64,000 nucleotides of DNA from Hirsutella rhossiliensis. Taxonomy: Eukaryota > Ascomycota > Sordariomycetes > Hypocreales > Ophiocordycipitaceae. A model generated the notes under the pieces. The model was not told the origin of the DNA, searched no databases, and saw only the letters and a list, made by a program, of their open reading frames with translations. Location: positions 5,890,001 to 5,954,000 of the forward strand of contig NW_025408669.1 of the NCBI RefSeq assembly GCF_020360975.1, given 5' to 3'. How positions within the stretch are numbered: position 1 is the stretch's first letter; each line of letters starts with the position of its first letter. The position numbers and the translations under genes are program-made. Of the stretch, positions 49,557 through 61,115 are shown piece after piece.

Positions 49557-50623
49557 ATTTAAGAGATAAAGAACCGGAAGATATATCCTTAGAATAGACC
49601 CTTATTATAAACGATATTTTAACTATATTAAAGATATCGCTACCTATAGGCATAAGACCGTTAACTTATAAAGAAAGGCTTATAGCCTTATAAGCGCGTA
49701 TTAAAGAGCTAAAGGAGACGAAACGCTTATAAGACCGCGTTATATAATTAAAGGAGGAAATTACTAAACGTACTAGCGCTATCGCTATTTATTCGGGAAA
49801 GTATTAATAGTCCTACTCCCTTAAATCGGACGATAGTCGCGGTAGCGAGGCTAAGATTAAAAATATCGCTTAATTATCTTAACCTATTAATATATAGAAA
49901 CGTCTAGACTAGACTTACGATCTAAAAGACGCTTTTAGGGCTACGCCTAGACGCTTTTATCGCGATAAAATAAAGATCCTTTATATAGTAGATTATATAT
50001 ATAGCGACTATAAAGCGAGATAGCGCTAATACTTTAAAGAATAAACACCGATTAACTAAACTAAATATAATATAGATTAAGTATACTTTAAGGAATAGAT
50101 ACTTATCTTAATTAAGGATACTATAAATAAGGAGATATTATTAGCAATATAATTAAAGGAGGCTTACTAATAAGAAAGCTAGTCCCTTTTAAAGTTTAGC
50201 TTATACCTTAACTTCTTAGAAAAGTATTTTAAACGCTTATCGGAAAAGGCGCGTACTCTTATATTTTTCGCTAAGCTAGAGCTATAACTTCGAGACTAAA
50301 TTAACCTCTATTTAATACCTATTTATACCTATTAATAGGAAGAGCTTATATAAGTCGCTTAATAATATTAAGATACTACTATTAATAAGAGGCGATATAC
50401 TAATACTACTTCTACCCTTAAAGGAACCGGGAATAAAAGTAATACTATACCTTAAGGCGGTATATATAAGGGAAGGAATTAAAGAGGCCGATAAGCTAGG
50501 CTAAATCGTTAAGGAAATACTACTAATTCGACTAATAACTAGTAAGCTAGCAATATACCTATTAAGGGCTAAACTAAGAGATATTATTAAGGAAGAGGAT
50601 CTTTTACTTAATTAGGAATTATA

Positions 50624-50665
50624 TATTTTTAATATAATAAGCTAGGACACCTATCTATAGAATAT
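50624..50665 (+). pseudogene. Gag zinc knuckle relic (family C)
   Basis: Reads YF-stop-YNKLGHLSIEY. Former Cys are at 1, 4 and 14, with His retained at 9 (GGA CAC): CX2CX4HX4C. Here one zinc ligand survived. Confidence 0.8.
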
Positions 50666-51299
50666 ATTAATTCTTTAAAGGTAGAAACCTTAGTAAAGAC
50701 TCTTAAACTTAATACTATAAAATAAGGAAAAGGTAAGATATTAAGGTAAACGCCTTTCTCTTAGTAAACTTAATACTTATAGGATAGTTACTTAAAACTC
50801 CTATAATAATATTAGGGCGAAACCCTACTAAAGTCCCTATATACTTAGATACTTATAATACCGTTAACCTTATAAATATATACTTTACTTAATAATAGGG
50901 ATTACTATAAGTAGCGCTATTATACCCTAAGTTATTAGGGCTTAGTAATAGTAAGATAAGGGAGTATAAAGTATAGTTAATACCGCTCTAAATAATAAAT
51001 ATAAGAGGTACTAAAAAGATAATTACTTATTTCTATATCGGTACTAATAAGTTAATACTAAATAATTAAGTATTAATCCTTTTATTAGTTACTACCTTAA
51101 AGAATAAATATATTTATATTATCCTATAAAAACGATAGTAGTAGTTTAAGTATTAATTAGGTAGCGAAACCTTATAAAATCCTTATAGATTCTTTTAAGA
51201 ATATAAAAATAAGGTAAAGGTATATATAATAGCGCTTAATCCTAAGCTAATCCTACTATTAAATAAAGATAAGGATAAAGGGATTTTATAGGAAGAATA

Positions 51300-52040
51300 A
51301 GCCGAAATCCTACTAACTTTTTATTAGTTTAAAGATACTTTCTCGGCTAATAAATCTAATTTATTACTAGCTAAAAAGAGAACGGATTACTTAATTAATT
51401 TAATCCTTAATATAGAACCTCTTTATAAACTAATTTACCCTTTATCGTAAAGGGAACTCTAAGTATTATACGACTAGATCTAAGACGCGATAAAAAGGAA
51501 AATAATCTAGGAGTTAAAGAGCCTAGCTAAGGCGCTTATCCTTTTCGTTCTAAAAAAGAATAGTACTTTATAGCTATATATAAACTACTAAGGACTTAAC
51601 TAGGTTACGTAAAAGAATTAGTACCCTTTACCTTTTATTTTAGAGATTATTAACTACTATTAAGGAGCTAAGTATTTTTCTAAGATTAATATATAAAATA
51701 TATATTAATATATTTAAATTTAAGAAGGAAATAAATAAAAGACTGCTTTTTAAACGCGTTATTAATATTTCGAATACCTAGTAATACCCTTTAGACTTAC
51801 TAACGTACTAGCTATATTTTAAAGCTATATCTATTAAGCGCTTAAAGGGCTTATAGATATAATCTATATAGTCTACCTTAATAATATCCTTATATACTTT
51901 AAGATAAGAGAAGAATATACTAAATACTTAGGATAAGTAATAGAAAGGCTAAGGGCTATAAAGCTCTATATAAAACTATTAAAGTATATCTTTTATTAAT
52001 AGTTAGTTAAGTTCCTTAGGTTTATATTATCTATTAATAG
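51300..52040 (+). pseudogene. Reverse transcriptase relic (family C copy 1)
   Basis: Includes LLLAKKRTDYLINLI, LFVLKKNSTLQLYINYQGLN, KNQYPLPFILEIIN, EYLVIPFRLTNVLAIFQSYI and the active site VYLNNILIY at 51,871-51,894 (family YLDDILIY). Both active-site Asp are now Asn. Followed by YTKYLGQVIERL. Confidence 0.85.
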
Positions 52041-52073
52041 GGTATTAATAGACCTTAAATAAGTAGAGGTAAT

Positions 52074-52549
52074 TCTCGTAAAGAGAGATATAAGAAGTAT
52101 ATAAAAATATATAAAGGTAAAATTAAAAGTAAGGGGTCGGATAGGTAGGGCAGAGAGATTTAATTCTTATAGGAGCAGTAATTATAGTAGGGGAGTAATT
52201 ATTATATTACCTTAATTATCCTTCTTTCCTTTATCTAACGCCCCTCTTTATACCCGTCTAGTATCTTAATTAATAAAGAAGATCCTACTTAAAGAAGCTA
52301 CTAATATCCTTTTAACTACTAAGCTTTTTACCGGTTTTTCCCCTCCTTTCTAGCCGTTACCGGTATATCCGTCTTATCTCTCGCTACCTCTATAAGAAGC
52401 TATCGCTACTTCTACTTCCCCTCTTACCCCTACCCTCCTCTCTATACCTCCTTTTAGCTCCTTCCTTAAAACCTATTTTTTAGCTTCTTAGGTCCCTCGT
52501 ACTAAGGGATATCTCTAAGAACTATAAAATCAAGCTACGCTTCGCGATA
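52074..52549 (-). mobile_element. Solo Copia LTR in Gypsy C copy 1, with 5-bp target duplication
   Basis: 476 bp, TCTCGTAAAG...CTTCGCGATA as written, flanked by GTAAT at 52,069-52,073 and 52,550-52,554. Family C copy 2 (57,484-60,720) lacks it and gives the empty site. It falls between RT and RNase H of the host element. Confidence 0.92.
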
Positions 52550-52799
52550 GTAATAGCTTAATAGCCTAAACTTATAACCTACTATAATATTTAGGTTTTC
52601 CTTAGGTTCTATAATTTTTACTAACGATTTATATATAGGTACTTAAGAGTTATAGCGCCCTTAACTATATTACTAAAGGGGAGTAAGAATAAAAAAAGCT
52701 AGGGAGTATAAAGCTAAACCTTATTAAAAGGGCAGCGTTTTAAGCTCTTAAGGATACTTTTTAAGGAGCCCTACTCCTTTAATATTATAATCTAGAAAA

Positions 52800-53165
52800 A
52801 CGTATTTATATTAAAATAGATATATCGTAATTCGCAATAGTAAGGATTATCTTTTAACCTAATAATAAAGAGCGTTATTATCCGATTATATTTTAGTTAA
52901 GGAAGTTTACTAGAGCTAAACTTAATTATAGTATTTTAGACTAAGAACTCTTTACTATCGTTAAGTTATTTAAATACTAGCGATATTATATTAAAGGGGT
53001 AGCGTATAAAGTAAAGGTATTATCGGACTACTATAACCTTTAGACGTTTATATACTAGACCTCCTTAAATAAGAGGTAAGTAAGATAGTATATATATTTA
53101 ATACTATTTAACTTTATAATTAAGTATTATATAAGTAAATCTAACCTAGTAGACGCGCTATCGAA
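52800..53165 (+). pseudogene. RNase H relic (family C copy 1)
   Basis: KIDIS, stop, FAIVRIIFQ matches TDASxFAIxxxLSQ. Then come LNYSILDQELFTIV (family LNYxxxDQELLAIV), YYIKGVAYKVKVLSDYYNLQ (family HYLxGxxxxxxVLSDHxNLQ), LNKRQVR and LVDALSK (family PADALSR). Confidence 0.85.
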
Positions 53166-53699
53166 AATACTTAGATATAAAGGTAAGAAGCCCCTATTTA
53201 TAGAACTATTATTAAAGCTATAAGCGAAACTAGCTACTATTAATACTATATCTATATAAAGAAATAATAAGGCGTTTTTTATAGGTAAAGAGATACTTAA
53301 TTTTAAGTTAATATAAGCGTAGTAAAGTGCCTTTATATAAGGAAAATATATAAGCTTATCTATAGTAAAACTTTAAAAATTTAAGCGCGAGACCTAAATA
53401 ATTAGCCGATTAAGCTAAAGAGAAAGCTAGTTATAAATAGTTACTTTTAAGGAAAACCGCTAAAGAAGTAGCCTATTATATAAAGGTTTATATAGTAGAA
53501 GTTCTAGAACTATTACTAGAGTTATTAAAACGTACTTAGTTAGTTAATATAGCGATTAGTAAGCTAAAAGAAACTAAAGACTTCTTAAAAAAGAAGGGTT
53601 TTTAGTTAGTGCGCTTAGATAGACTACTACTATAAAAGGGTTATATTATAGTACCTTTAAAGGTAGCCTTATAGTAAGAGCTAATATAGCTCTTTTATA

Positions 53700-54500
53700 A
53701 CGATCTATTAATAGGATACTTTAGCTCTTAATATACTAGCGAACTACTAGTAAGGAACTTTTACTAAGATAAAATAATAAAAGATATAAATAAATACGTT
53801 TAGTTATACTTAGTATATTAAGGTATAGTATCTAAGAGGTATCGCCCTTATAGTACTATATAATCGTTACTATATCCTATATAATTATAGGAAGAATTAT
53901 TAATAGACTTTACTATATATCTACTTAAAGTATAGTATAATAAATAAGATATTAATATAATCTTAGTAATTATAGACCGATATACTAAGTATTACCTTTT
54001 CTTTCTTATTTCTAAGATAATAATAGCTTTAGAGCTAGTAGAATTATTCTATTACTAAGTTAAATTAATATATAGACCTCTAAAAGGTATTATCTTAAAT
54101 AAAGGGTCCTTATTTATAAGTTAGTTTTAGTTAAATCTCTATATTATCTTATAAGTAAAATATAGGCTATTAATAGTATTTTACTTATAAACTAATAAGT
54201 AAATAAAACGAATAAACTAAGCTATATAGTACTACTTAAGATACTTTACTAACTTAAAATAAACTAACTAAGCGTTACTTTTATATATTACTTAATTTAT
54301 ATATAATAATATAAAGAACGCGATAACTAGGTTATTACTTAATAAAGCGTTAATAGGTTATTAACTAAACTTCTATATTAATATCGAGGACGATATTATT
54401 TAAAGGAGGGTACTTAAAGTAAGAGTAAGAGTTACTAGGCTATAAGAGCTATAAAAGAGGCTTAAGGAATACTAAAGAAAAGCTATTAAATTATAAGCGA
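53700..54500 (+). pseudogene. Integrase relic (family C copy 1)
   Basis: Contains NIILVIIDRYTKYYLF (family ILVVVDRxTKxxxxxP), GIILNKGSLFISQFQ (family SDRGxxFxSxFW), VFYLQTNKQIKRIN (family YHPQTDGQTERxN), and further LLLYITQFIYNN (family LPxAEFAYNN). Catalytic Asp changed to Asn and Glu to Lys. Confidence 0.8.
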
Positions 54501-54839
54501 AATACTATGATTTAAGGTACTAACCGCTTATACTAAAAGTAAGAGACCTTATAGTATTATCGATAAAGAATCTATACCTTAAGGATAAAAAAAGAAAACT
54601 CTTACCTAAGTATATTAAACCGTTTTAGGTCTTATAAGCTATTAAAAAGTAAGTATATTATCTTATACTCCTTAAGAAGTACTTATATCTTTATAACGTT
54701 TTCTATATTAGTCTCTTAGAGCTATAAAAGGAGCGAAAAAGCACCTATAAAGATAATAAAACCCTATTAATACTAAACTTAAAGGACAATAAAGGTAAAT
54801 AAGAAGTCTAAGAGATTAAAGACTAAAAGAGATCTAAGG

Positions 54840-54960
54840 GTAATACCTTTTTCCTTATTAAATAAAAAGGATAGCTAGCTAAGTATAACTAATAGGTCGA
54901 TACTAAAGATATAGTAAATAGCTAAGACCTTATTAAAGAATATACTACTCGCTTAACTAG
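54840..54960 (+). pseudogene. Chromodomain relic (family C copy 1)
   Basis: FFLIKQKGQLAKYNQQVDTK followed by DIVNSQDLIKEY and TRLTRKKKYK fits YLIKWKGWPxEYNxWxxxxxxxxAxxLIxEYE. Trp codons are read as Gln or stop positions. Lys-rich tail. Confidence 0.75.
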
Positions 54961-55399
54961 GAAAAAGAAGTATAAGACTAAGTAAGGTAAGGAAACCTAT
55001 TAATATAAAGAGACGCTATTAAATTAGTAATAAATCCCTACTAAATCGCTACTAACTTATTAACGTATTAGTATACTTAAACGTTTTATAACTATATATA
55101 AAATAATAAAATAGGAGAATAAGGGAAAACTATCTATACTACTTATTAAATATTATTAAGGAAAATAAAACTAAACTATAACTTTATTAAGACCTTAATA
55201 ATAAAGGAGAGAAGGATAGTTATAGCTAAATAAAAGAAAGATAAGACCTATTTATTACTTTTAACTACCCCTCCTTTTTACCGGCGTAGCGGGAACTAAT
55301 TAAGGCGCCCCCTTTACTATACTAAATACCTCTAGAAATACTAAAACTACCTTATCCTTTACTTCTTCCTTATCCTCTATATTAAGACCTATCTTTATT

Positions 55400-55656
55400 T
55401 ATAAGGGAATATATATTATAGTATAATTAGTTAGGTAGTAAAGATAGCTAGAGGTACTACGCTATATATATTATATTCTCCTTATTATAAGACTAAAGCT
55501 TATAAGAAGAGGGATTTTTCCTCTTTAGTTAAGGTAGTAAGAGGTCTATAATATATAAGCGGGGTAAGCACGATTCCTTACTAATACCCTACTAATATAT
55601 TAATACTATATACCTAAGTACTTTATTAGCCTATACTTCTTAGTAGCGCTCTTATA
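55400..55656 (+). repeat. 257-bp repeat R, copy 3 (right arm of inverted pair)
   Basis: Starts TATAAGGGAATAT and ends GCGCTCTTATA. Inverted relative to 42,833-43,089, same length. It abuts the last base of the Gypsy C internal region, so it could be the 3' LTR of C. No 5-bp duplication at its flanks. Confidence 0.75.
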
Positions 55657-57483
55657 ATTATCTCCCCTCTTATATAAACGTCTTAACTATATCTTTAATA
55701 TATATTACTTTTACTATACTATATATATTTAGTTAAAAAGAGAGGTAGTTTTAGTTATATATCGCGCGTATACGCTTATATAAGTATATATTAGTCTACG
55801 CTCTATAACGTTAATAGTTATTATACTAGCGGTAGCCGCTAAGTAACTATTATAGTATCGCCTATATATCGGCCGCGTAACTATAATATAAAGAGCGTAT
55901 ATATATATCTCCTACTTCTTTTATTTTCTTTTCTTCTTTAACTCTTCCGCCTATAATTACTATAGAGTTTTATACCTTTTTTTATTAATCCCTTATACCT
56001 TTTTATATTACTTTTTATCGATAATTTATTAAAGATAATACCTAATTTATTAAAGATAATACCTTTTACGCTAAAGAAGATAAAGAACTATAACGCTAAT
56101 TTCTTACGCTATATATAGGAGTAGGTAGCGGCGGGTTCGCTCTTAAAGCGTAAGCGATTAGCCTAAAAGTCTTATAGCGATATTAGTTCCCCCTTAGCGA
56201 AGAAAGCTAAGAAAGGTATAGGGGAATCTTAGTCCTAGGAGACTTTTAGTTTAAGACCTAACGTTAGCGAGGGTTATGCCCCTATTACCCTACTAAATAC
56301 CTTAGCTCTAGCTATCGATAAGCCTACCTCTATATACTAGGAAACTTATAAGTCTATTACCCTTATTAGCGATATTAATACTAGCGAGGAGATTATACTT
56401 AGGCGCTCTTAAGTAAGTACTAATAACCTAGCTACTTTATCTTAATAGGGCGGCTCTAGCTAATAGGAGATCGTCGCCTAGGCCGCTCCTTAAAATAAGT
56501 AGGCCGATATTAACGACGAGGCTTAGCTAAATAAGGGCTAAGACTATCTTAATGCCTAGCTAAACAAGGGCTAAGATAACGATAACGGTAATAATAGAAA
56601 CGGCCGCGATCTAACTCTTCCTACCGATAAACCTAAGAACGGCGGCGCTAGAGATAAGGGCACCTAAGCGGCGGTATAAGGCGGTCGCGCTCTTATAAAA
56701 AAGCGCACTTAATCTAAGCCTAAAGCCCGCTTAGTTAGGGCTTATAAGGTTATCCCTTATAAGCTCTAGTATATATATTATTTTAGGACGGTCGTTAAGG
56801 AGTATAATATAACTAAGTATAAGCCTATTAAGGTACTCTCGATTAGCTATATTTTCTTAAGGGTTTCCTCGACGCGCTATAAGTAGTATTATAGATATAC
56901 CGCGACCTATAACTAGGTAAGTTTCCCCTTAACTTTAAATATTACGATTAATAAGCTAATCTTTCTTAAGGCCGCTACTTTTATATCTAGTAACCGGGCT
57001 AATATAGTTGCTATTATTAAGCACCTATATAAGCTTAATAATCTAAAGACTAATAATAAGGATACTAAGGACGATAGCTTAAACGCAGGCGTGCTTATTT
57101 TTAAGGAGGCTAATTAGCGCCGTCTTACTATTATAGTATAGTATTTAGCCGAGGCTTTCGACGCCGCTAAGATAGCTTATTATAAGTCCTTTAGGACTAT
57201 AGGTATATAAAAGTCTACTATTATAAGTTTTATCTAACCCTTTTATTAGCGACCGCCTAACGATATACTAGGTCGAGCGTACCGACTACTATACGCTAAT
57301 TAATAAGTACCGTAAGCTTATTATTTACCTTAACCCTACGCCCTTATTTAATATCGCCTATATAAGCCTAGAGTACTAAGCTTAGGAATCCCGGTTAAAA
57401 CTCTACTTTATTAACGGCGATATAGGCTATACTTTATAGTAATACGCCTTACTATTTACTAAGGCTAAGGTAAGTACTATACT
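55657..57483 (+). pseudogene. Unrecognised RIP-mutated coding-like block (G)
   Basis: From about 56,050 to 57,235 one plus-strand frame is interrupted only by TAG/TAA of RIP type, which suggests a former ORF of about 400 codons. It encodes an Asn/Gly/Asp-rich middle with a repeated LNKGQD-like unit (56,530-56,575), a Lys/Arg-rich segment (56,690-56,760) and a hydrophobic/basic C-terminal part. I recognise no domain. It may be a gag-like or ORF1-like gene of another retroelement. It is truncated at 57,483 by Gypsy C copy 2. The 55,657-56,040 part shows nothing but a doubled TTTATTAAAGATAATACC unit near 56,025. Confidence 0.5.
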
Positions 57484-60400
57484 AATAAAGATAGGTCTTA
57501 ACGCGGAGGATAAGGAAAGAGTAAAGTATAGGGTAGTTTTAGTATTTCTAGAGGTATTTAGTATAGTAAAGGGGGCGCTTTAGTTAGTTCCTACTATGCT
57601 AGCGAAGAAGAAGGGTAGTTAGAAGTAATAGATAGGTCTTATCTTTCTTTTATTTAGCTACGATTATCCTTCTTTCTTTTATTATTAGGGCCTTAGTAGA
57701 GTTATAGTTTAGTTTTATTTTCCTTAATAATATTTAATAGATAGTATAGATAGTTTTCCTTTATTCTCTTATTTTACTATTTTATATATAGTTATAGGAC
57801 GTTTAAGCGTACTAATATATTAATAAGTTAGTAGCGATTTAGTAAGGATTCGTTACTAATTTAGTAGCGTCTCCCTATATTAATAGGTTTCCTTACCTTA
57901 CTTAGTCTTACGCTTCTTTTTCTTAGTTAAGTAAGTAGTATATTCTTTAATAAGGTCTTAGCTATTTACTATATCCTTAGTATCGACCTATTAGTTATAC
58001 TTAGCTAGCTATCCTTTTTATTTAATAAGGAAAAAGGTATCTCCCTTAGATCTCTTTTAGTTTTTAATCTCTTAGACTTCTTATTCGCCTTTATCGTCCT
58101 CTAAGTCTAGTATTAATAGGGTTTCGCTATCTTTATAGGTGCCTTTATACTCCTTTTATAGCTCTAAGAGACTAATATAGAAAACGTTATAGAGGCGTAA
58201 GTACTTCTTAAGGAGTATAAAATAATATACTTACTTTCTAATAGCTTATAGGACCTAAAACGGTCTAATATACTTAAGTAAGAGTTTTCTTTTTTTATCC
58301 TTAAGGCGTAAGTTTTTTATTAATAATACTATAAGGTCTCTTACTTTTAATATAAGCGGTTAGTGCCTTAAATTATAGTATTTTACTTACGATTTAATAG
58401 CTTTTCCCTAGTATTCCTTAAGCCTCTTTTATAGCTCTTATAGCCTAATAACTCTTACTCTTACTTTAGGTACCCCTCTCTAAATAATATCGTCCTTAGT
58501 ATTAATATAGAAGTTTAGTTAATAACCTATTAACGCTTTGTTAAGTAATAACCTAGTTATCGCGTTCTTTATATTATTATATATAAATTAAGTAATATAT
58601 AGGAGTAACGCTTAGTTAGTTTATTCTAAGTTAGTAAAGTATCTTAAGTAGTACTATATAGCTTAGTTTATTTATTTTATTTACTTATCGGTTTATAGGT
58701 AAAATACTATCGATAGCTTACGTTTTACTTATAAGATAAAATAAAGATCTAACTAAAACTTACTTATAAATAGGGACCCTTTATTTAAGATAATACCTTT
58801 TAAAGGTCTATATACTAATTTAACTTAGTAATAGAATAATTCTACTAGGTCTAGGGCTATTATTATCTTAGAGATAGGAAAGAAGAGGTAATACTTAGTA
58901 TATCGGTCTACGATTACTAAGATCGTATTAACGTCTTATTTATTATACTATACTTTAGGTAGACCTATAGTAAAGTCTATTAATAATTCTTCTTATAGTT
59001 ATATAGGATATAGTAACGATTATATAATACTATAGGGGCGATACTTCTTAGATACTATACCTTAATATACTAGGTATAACTAAACGTATTTATTTATATC
59101 TTTTATTATTCTATCTTAGTAAAAGTTCCTTACTAGTAGTTCGCTAGTACGTTAAGAGCTAAAGTATCTTACTAATAGATCGTTATAAAAGAGCTATATT
59201 AGCTCTTATTATAAGGCTGCCTTTAAAGGCACTACGATATAACCCTTCTATAATAGTAGTTTATTTAAGCGTACTAACTAGAAACCCTTTCCTTTTAAAA
59301 AGTCTTTAGTCTCCTTTAGCCTATTAATCGCTATATTAACCGACTAAGTACGTTTTAGTAACTCTAGTAACGGTTCTAAAACTTCTACTATATAAACCTT
59401 TATATAGTAAGCCGCTTCTTTAGCGGTCTTCCTTAAAAGTAACTATTTATAACTAGCTCTCTCTTTAGCTTAATCGGCTAATCGTTTAGGTCTTACGCCT
59501 AAATTATTATAGTTTCGCTATAAATAAGCTTATATATTTTCCTTATATAAAGGCACTTTACTATACTTATATTAACTTAAGGTTAAGCGTCTCTTTACCT
59601 ATAAAAACGCCTTATTATTTCTTTATATAGATATAGTATTAATAGTAGCTAGTTTTACTTATAGCTTTAATAATAGTTCTATAAATAAGGGCTTCTCGCC
59701 CTTATATCTAAGTATTCTTAATAGCGCGTTTACTAGGTTAGATTTACTTATATAATACTTAATTATAAAGTCGAATAGTACTAAATATATATACTATCTT
59801 ACTTACCTCTTATTTAAGGAGGTCTAGTATATAAACGTCTAAAGGTTATAGTAGTCTAATAATACCTTTACTTTATACGCTGCCCCTTTAATATAATATC
59901 GCTAGTATTTAAATAACTTAACGATAGTAAAGAGTTCTTAGTTTAGAATACTATAATTAAGTTTAGCTCTAGTAAACTTCCTTAACTAAAATACGATTAG
60001 ATAGTAACGCCTTTTATTATTAAGTTAAGAGATAATCCTTACTATCGCGAATTACGATATATCTATTTTAATACGAATATATCTTTCTAGATTATAATAT
60101 TAAAGGAGTAAGGCTCCTTAAAAAGTATCCTTAAGAGCCTAAAACGCTACCTTTTTAGTAAGGTTTAGCTCTATACTTCCTAGCTTTTTCTTATTCTTAC
60201 TCCCTTTTAGTAATATAGTTAAAGGCGCTATAACTCCTAAGTACCTATATATAAATCGTCGGTAAAAATTATAGAACTTAAGGAAAACCTAAATATTATA
60301 GTAGGTTATAGGTTTAGGCTATTAAGCTATTACCTTTACCCGTTAAGGGTCTATCGATACCCTATTAATAGATAATATAAACCTAAGGAACTTAACTAAC

Positions 60401-60720
60401 TATTAATAGAAGATATACTTTAATAGTTTTATATAGAGCTCTATAGCCCTTAGCCTTTCTATTACTTATCCTAAGTATTTAGTATATTCTTCTTTTATTT
60501 TAGAGTATATAAAGATATCGTAAAGGTAGACTACGTAGATTATATCTATAAGCCCCTTAAGCGCTTAATAGATATAGCTCTAAAACGTAGCTAGTGCGTT
60601 AGTAAGTCTAAAGGGTATTACTAGGTATTTAAAATATTTATAACGTATTTAGAAAGCGGTCTTTTATTTATCTCCTTCCTAAATTCGAATATATTAATAC
60701 GTATAAGAGTCTTTAACTAT
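57484..60720 (-). mobile_element. Gypsy family C copy 2, 5'-truncated
   Basis: Reverse-complement counterpart of 51,690-55,399 without the solo Copia LTR: chromodomain near 58,000-58,100, integrase about 58,400-59,250, RNase H about 59,780-60,150, RT active site 60,508-60,540 (reads VYLYDI). It ends at 57,484 at exactly the base where copy 1 meets repeat R. RIP mutation is slightly lighter than in copy 1. Lengths agree: about 3.23 kb in each. Confidence 0.85.
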
Positions 60721-61115
60721 TATAGGTTATAGGCTTAGGCTATAGCCTAAGCCGTATAGTTATATACGGAGGGCCGGATCCTATACGTATATATATAGGC
60801 CAGCCGCGTATAGGAGAGCTCTATATAGCTTATTAATATTATCCTACGGACGGCACCTACGCGTACGCCTCTGCCTACTCCGTAATAGTATAAGCTATTA
60901 ATTAATAGATCTAATAGATATCTCTCTAGGGAGGGCGCCTCCCCCTCAAGGAAGCACTCCGCCCCTCCCTAGACGGATAGGAAGTATCGCAGCTATCCTA
61001 GAAGCGATTAGAAGCGCGACGGCTAGCGAGAAGGACGAGGTTCTCGCTGCACTAGGGGAGCCGTCTACGAGACCGGCTTTAACCCCTACGACCTCCGTAA
61101 CGCCGGTTACGGCGG
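60721..61115. other. GC-richer RIP-mutated segment with a 22-bp palindrome
   Basis: 60,732-60,753 is a perfect palindrome (GGCTTAGGCTA and its complement). The rest is CpG-rich. A minus-strand frame at about 60,950-61,110 is open for some 55 codons (TAVTGVTEVVGVKAG...) but has no start codon and no known domain. It could be internal sequence of the element that owns the LTR at 61,116. Confidence 0.4.

Larger units (their letters stand above)
43090..55399 (+). mobile_element. Gypsy family C copy 1 (chromodomain type), split by Copia-3
   Basis: Real C sequence is 43,090-43,221 plus 49,557-55,399; the TSD ATTTA shows Copia-3 went in between. A solo Copia LTR sits at 52,074-52,549. Gag lies at about 49,600-50,700 with a zinc knuckle (50,624-50,665). 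Then follow a protease-like region near 50,830, RT to about 52,040 (active site 51,871-51,894), RNase H 52,800-53,165, integrase about 53,700-54,500 and chromodomain 54,840-54,960. Saturated by RIP. The internal region ends at ...CTTTATT, the same base at which copy 2 ends at 57,484. A same-orientation LTR pair was not found. Confidence 0.8.

Noticed and set aside
60950..61110. Minus-strand open frame in the GC-richer patch
   Set aside because: No ATG, short, and its openness is explained by CpG-rich composition with few CpA-derived stops; no recognised product.
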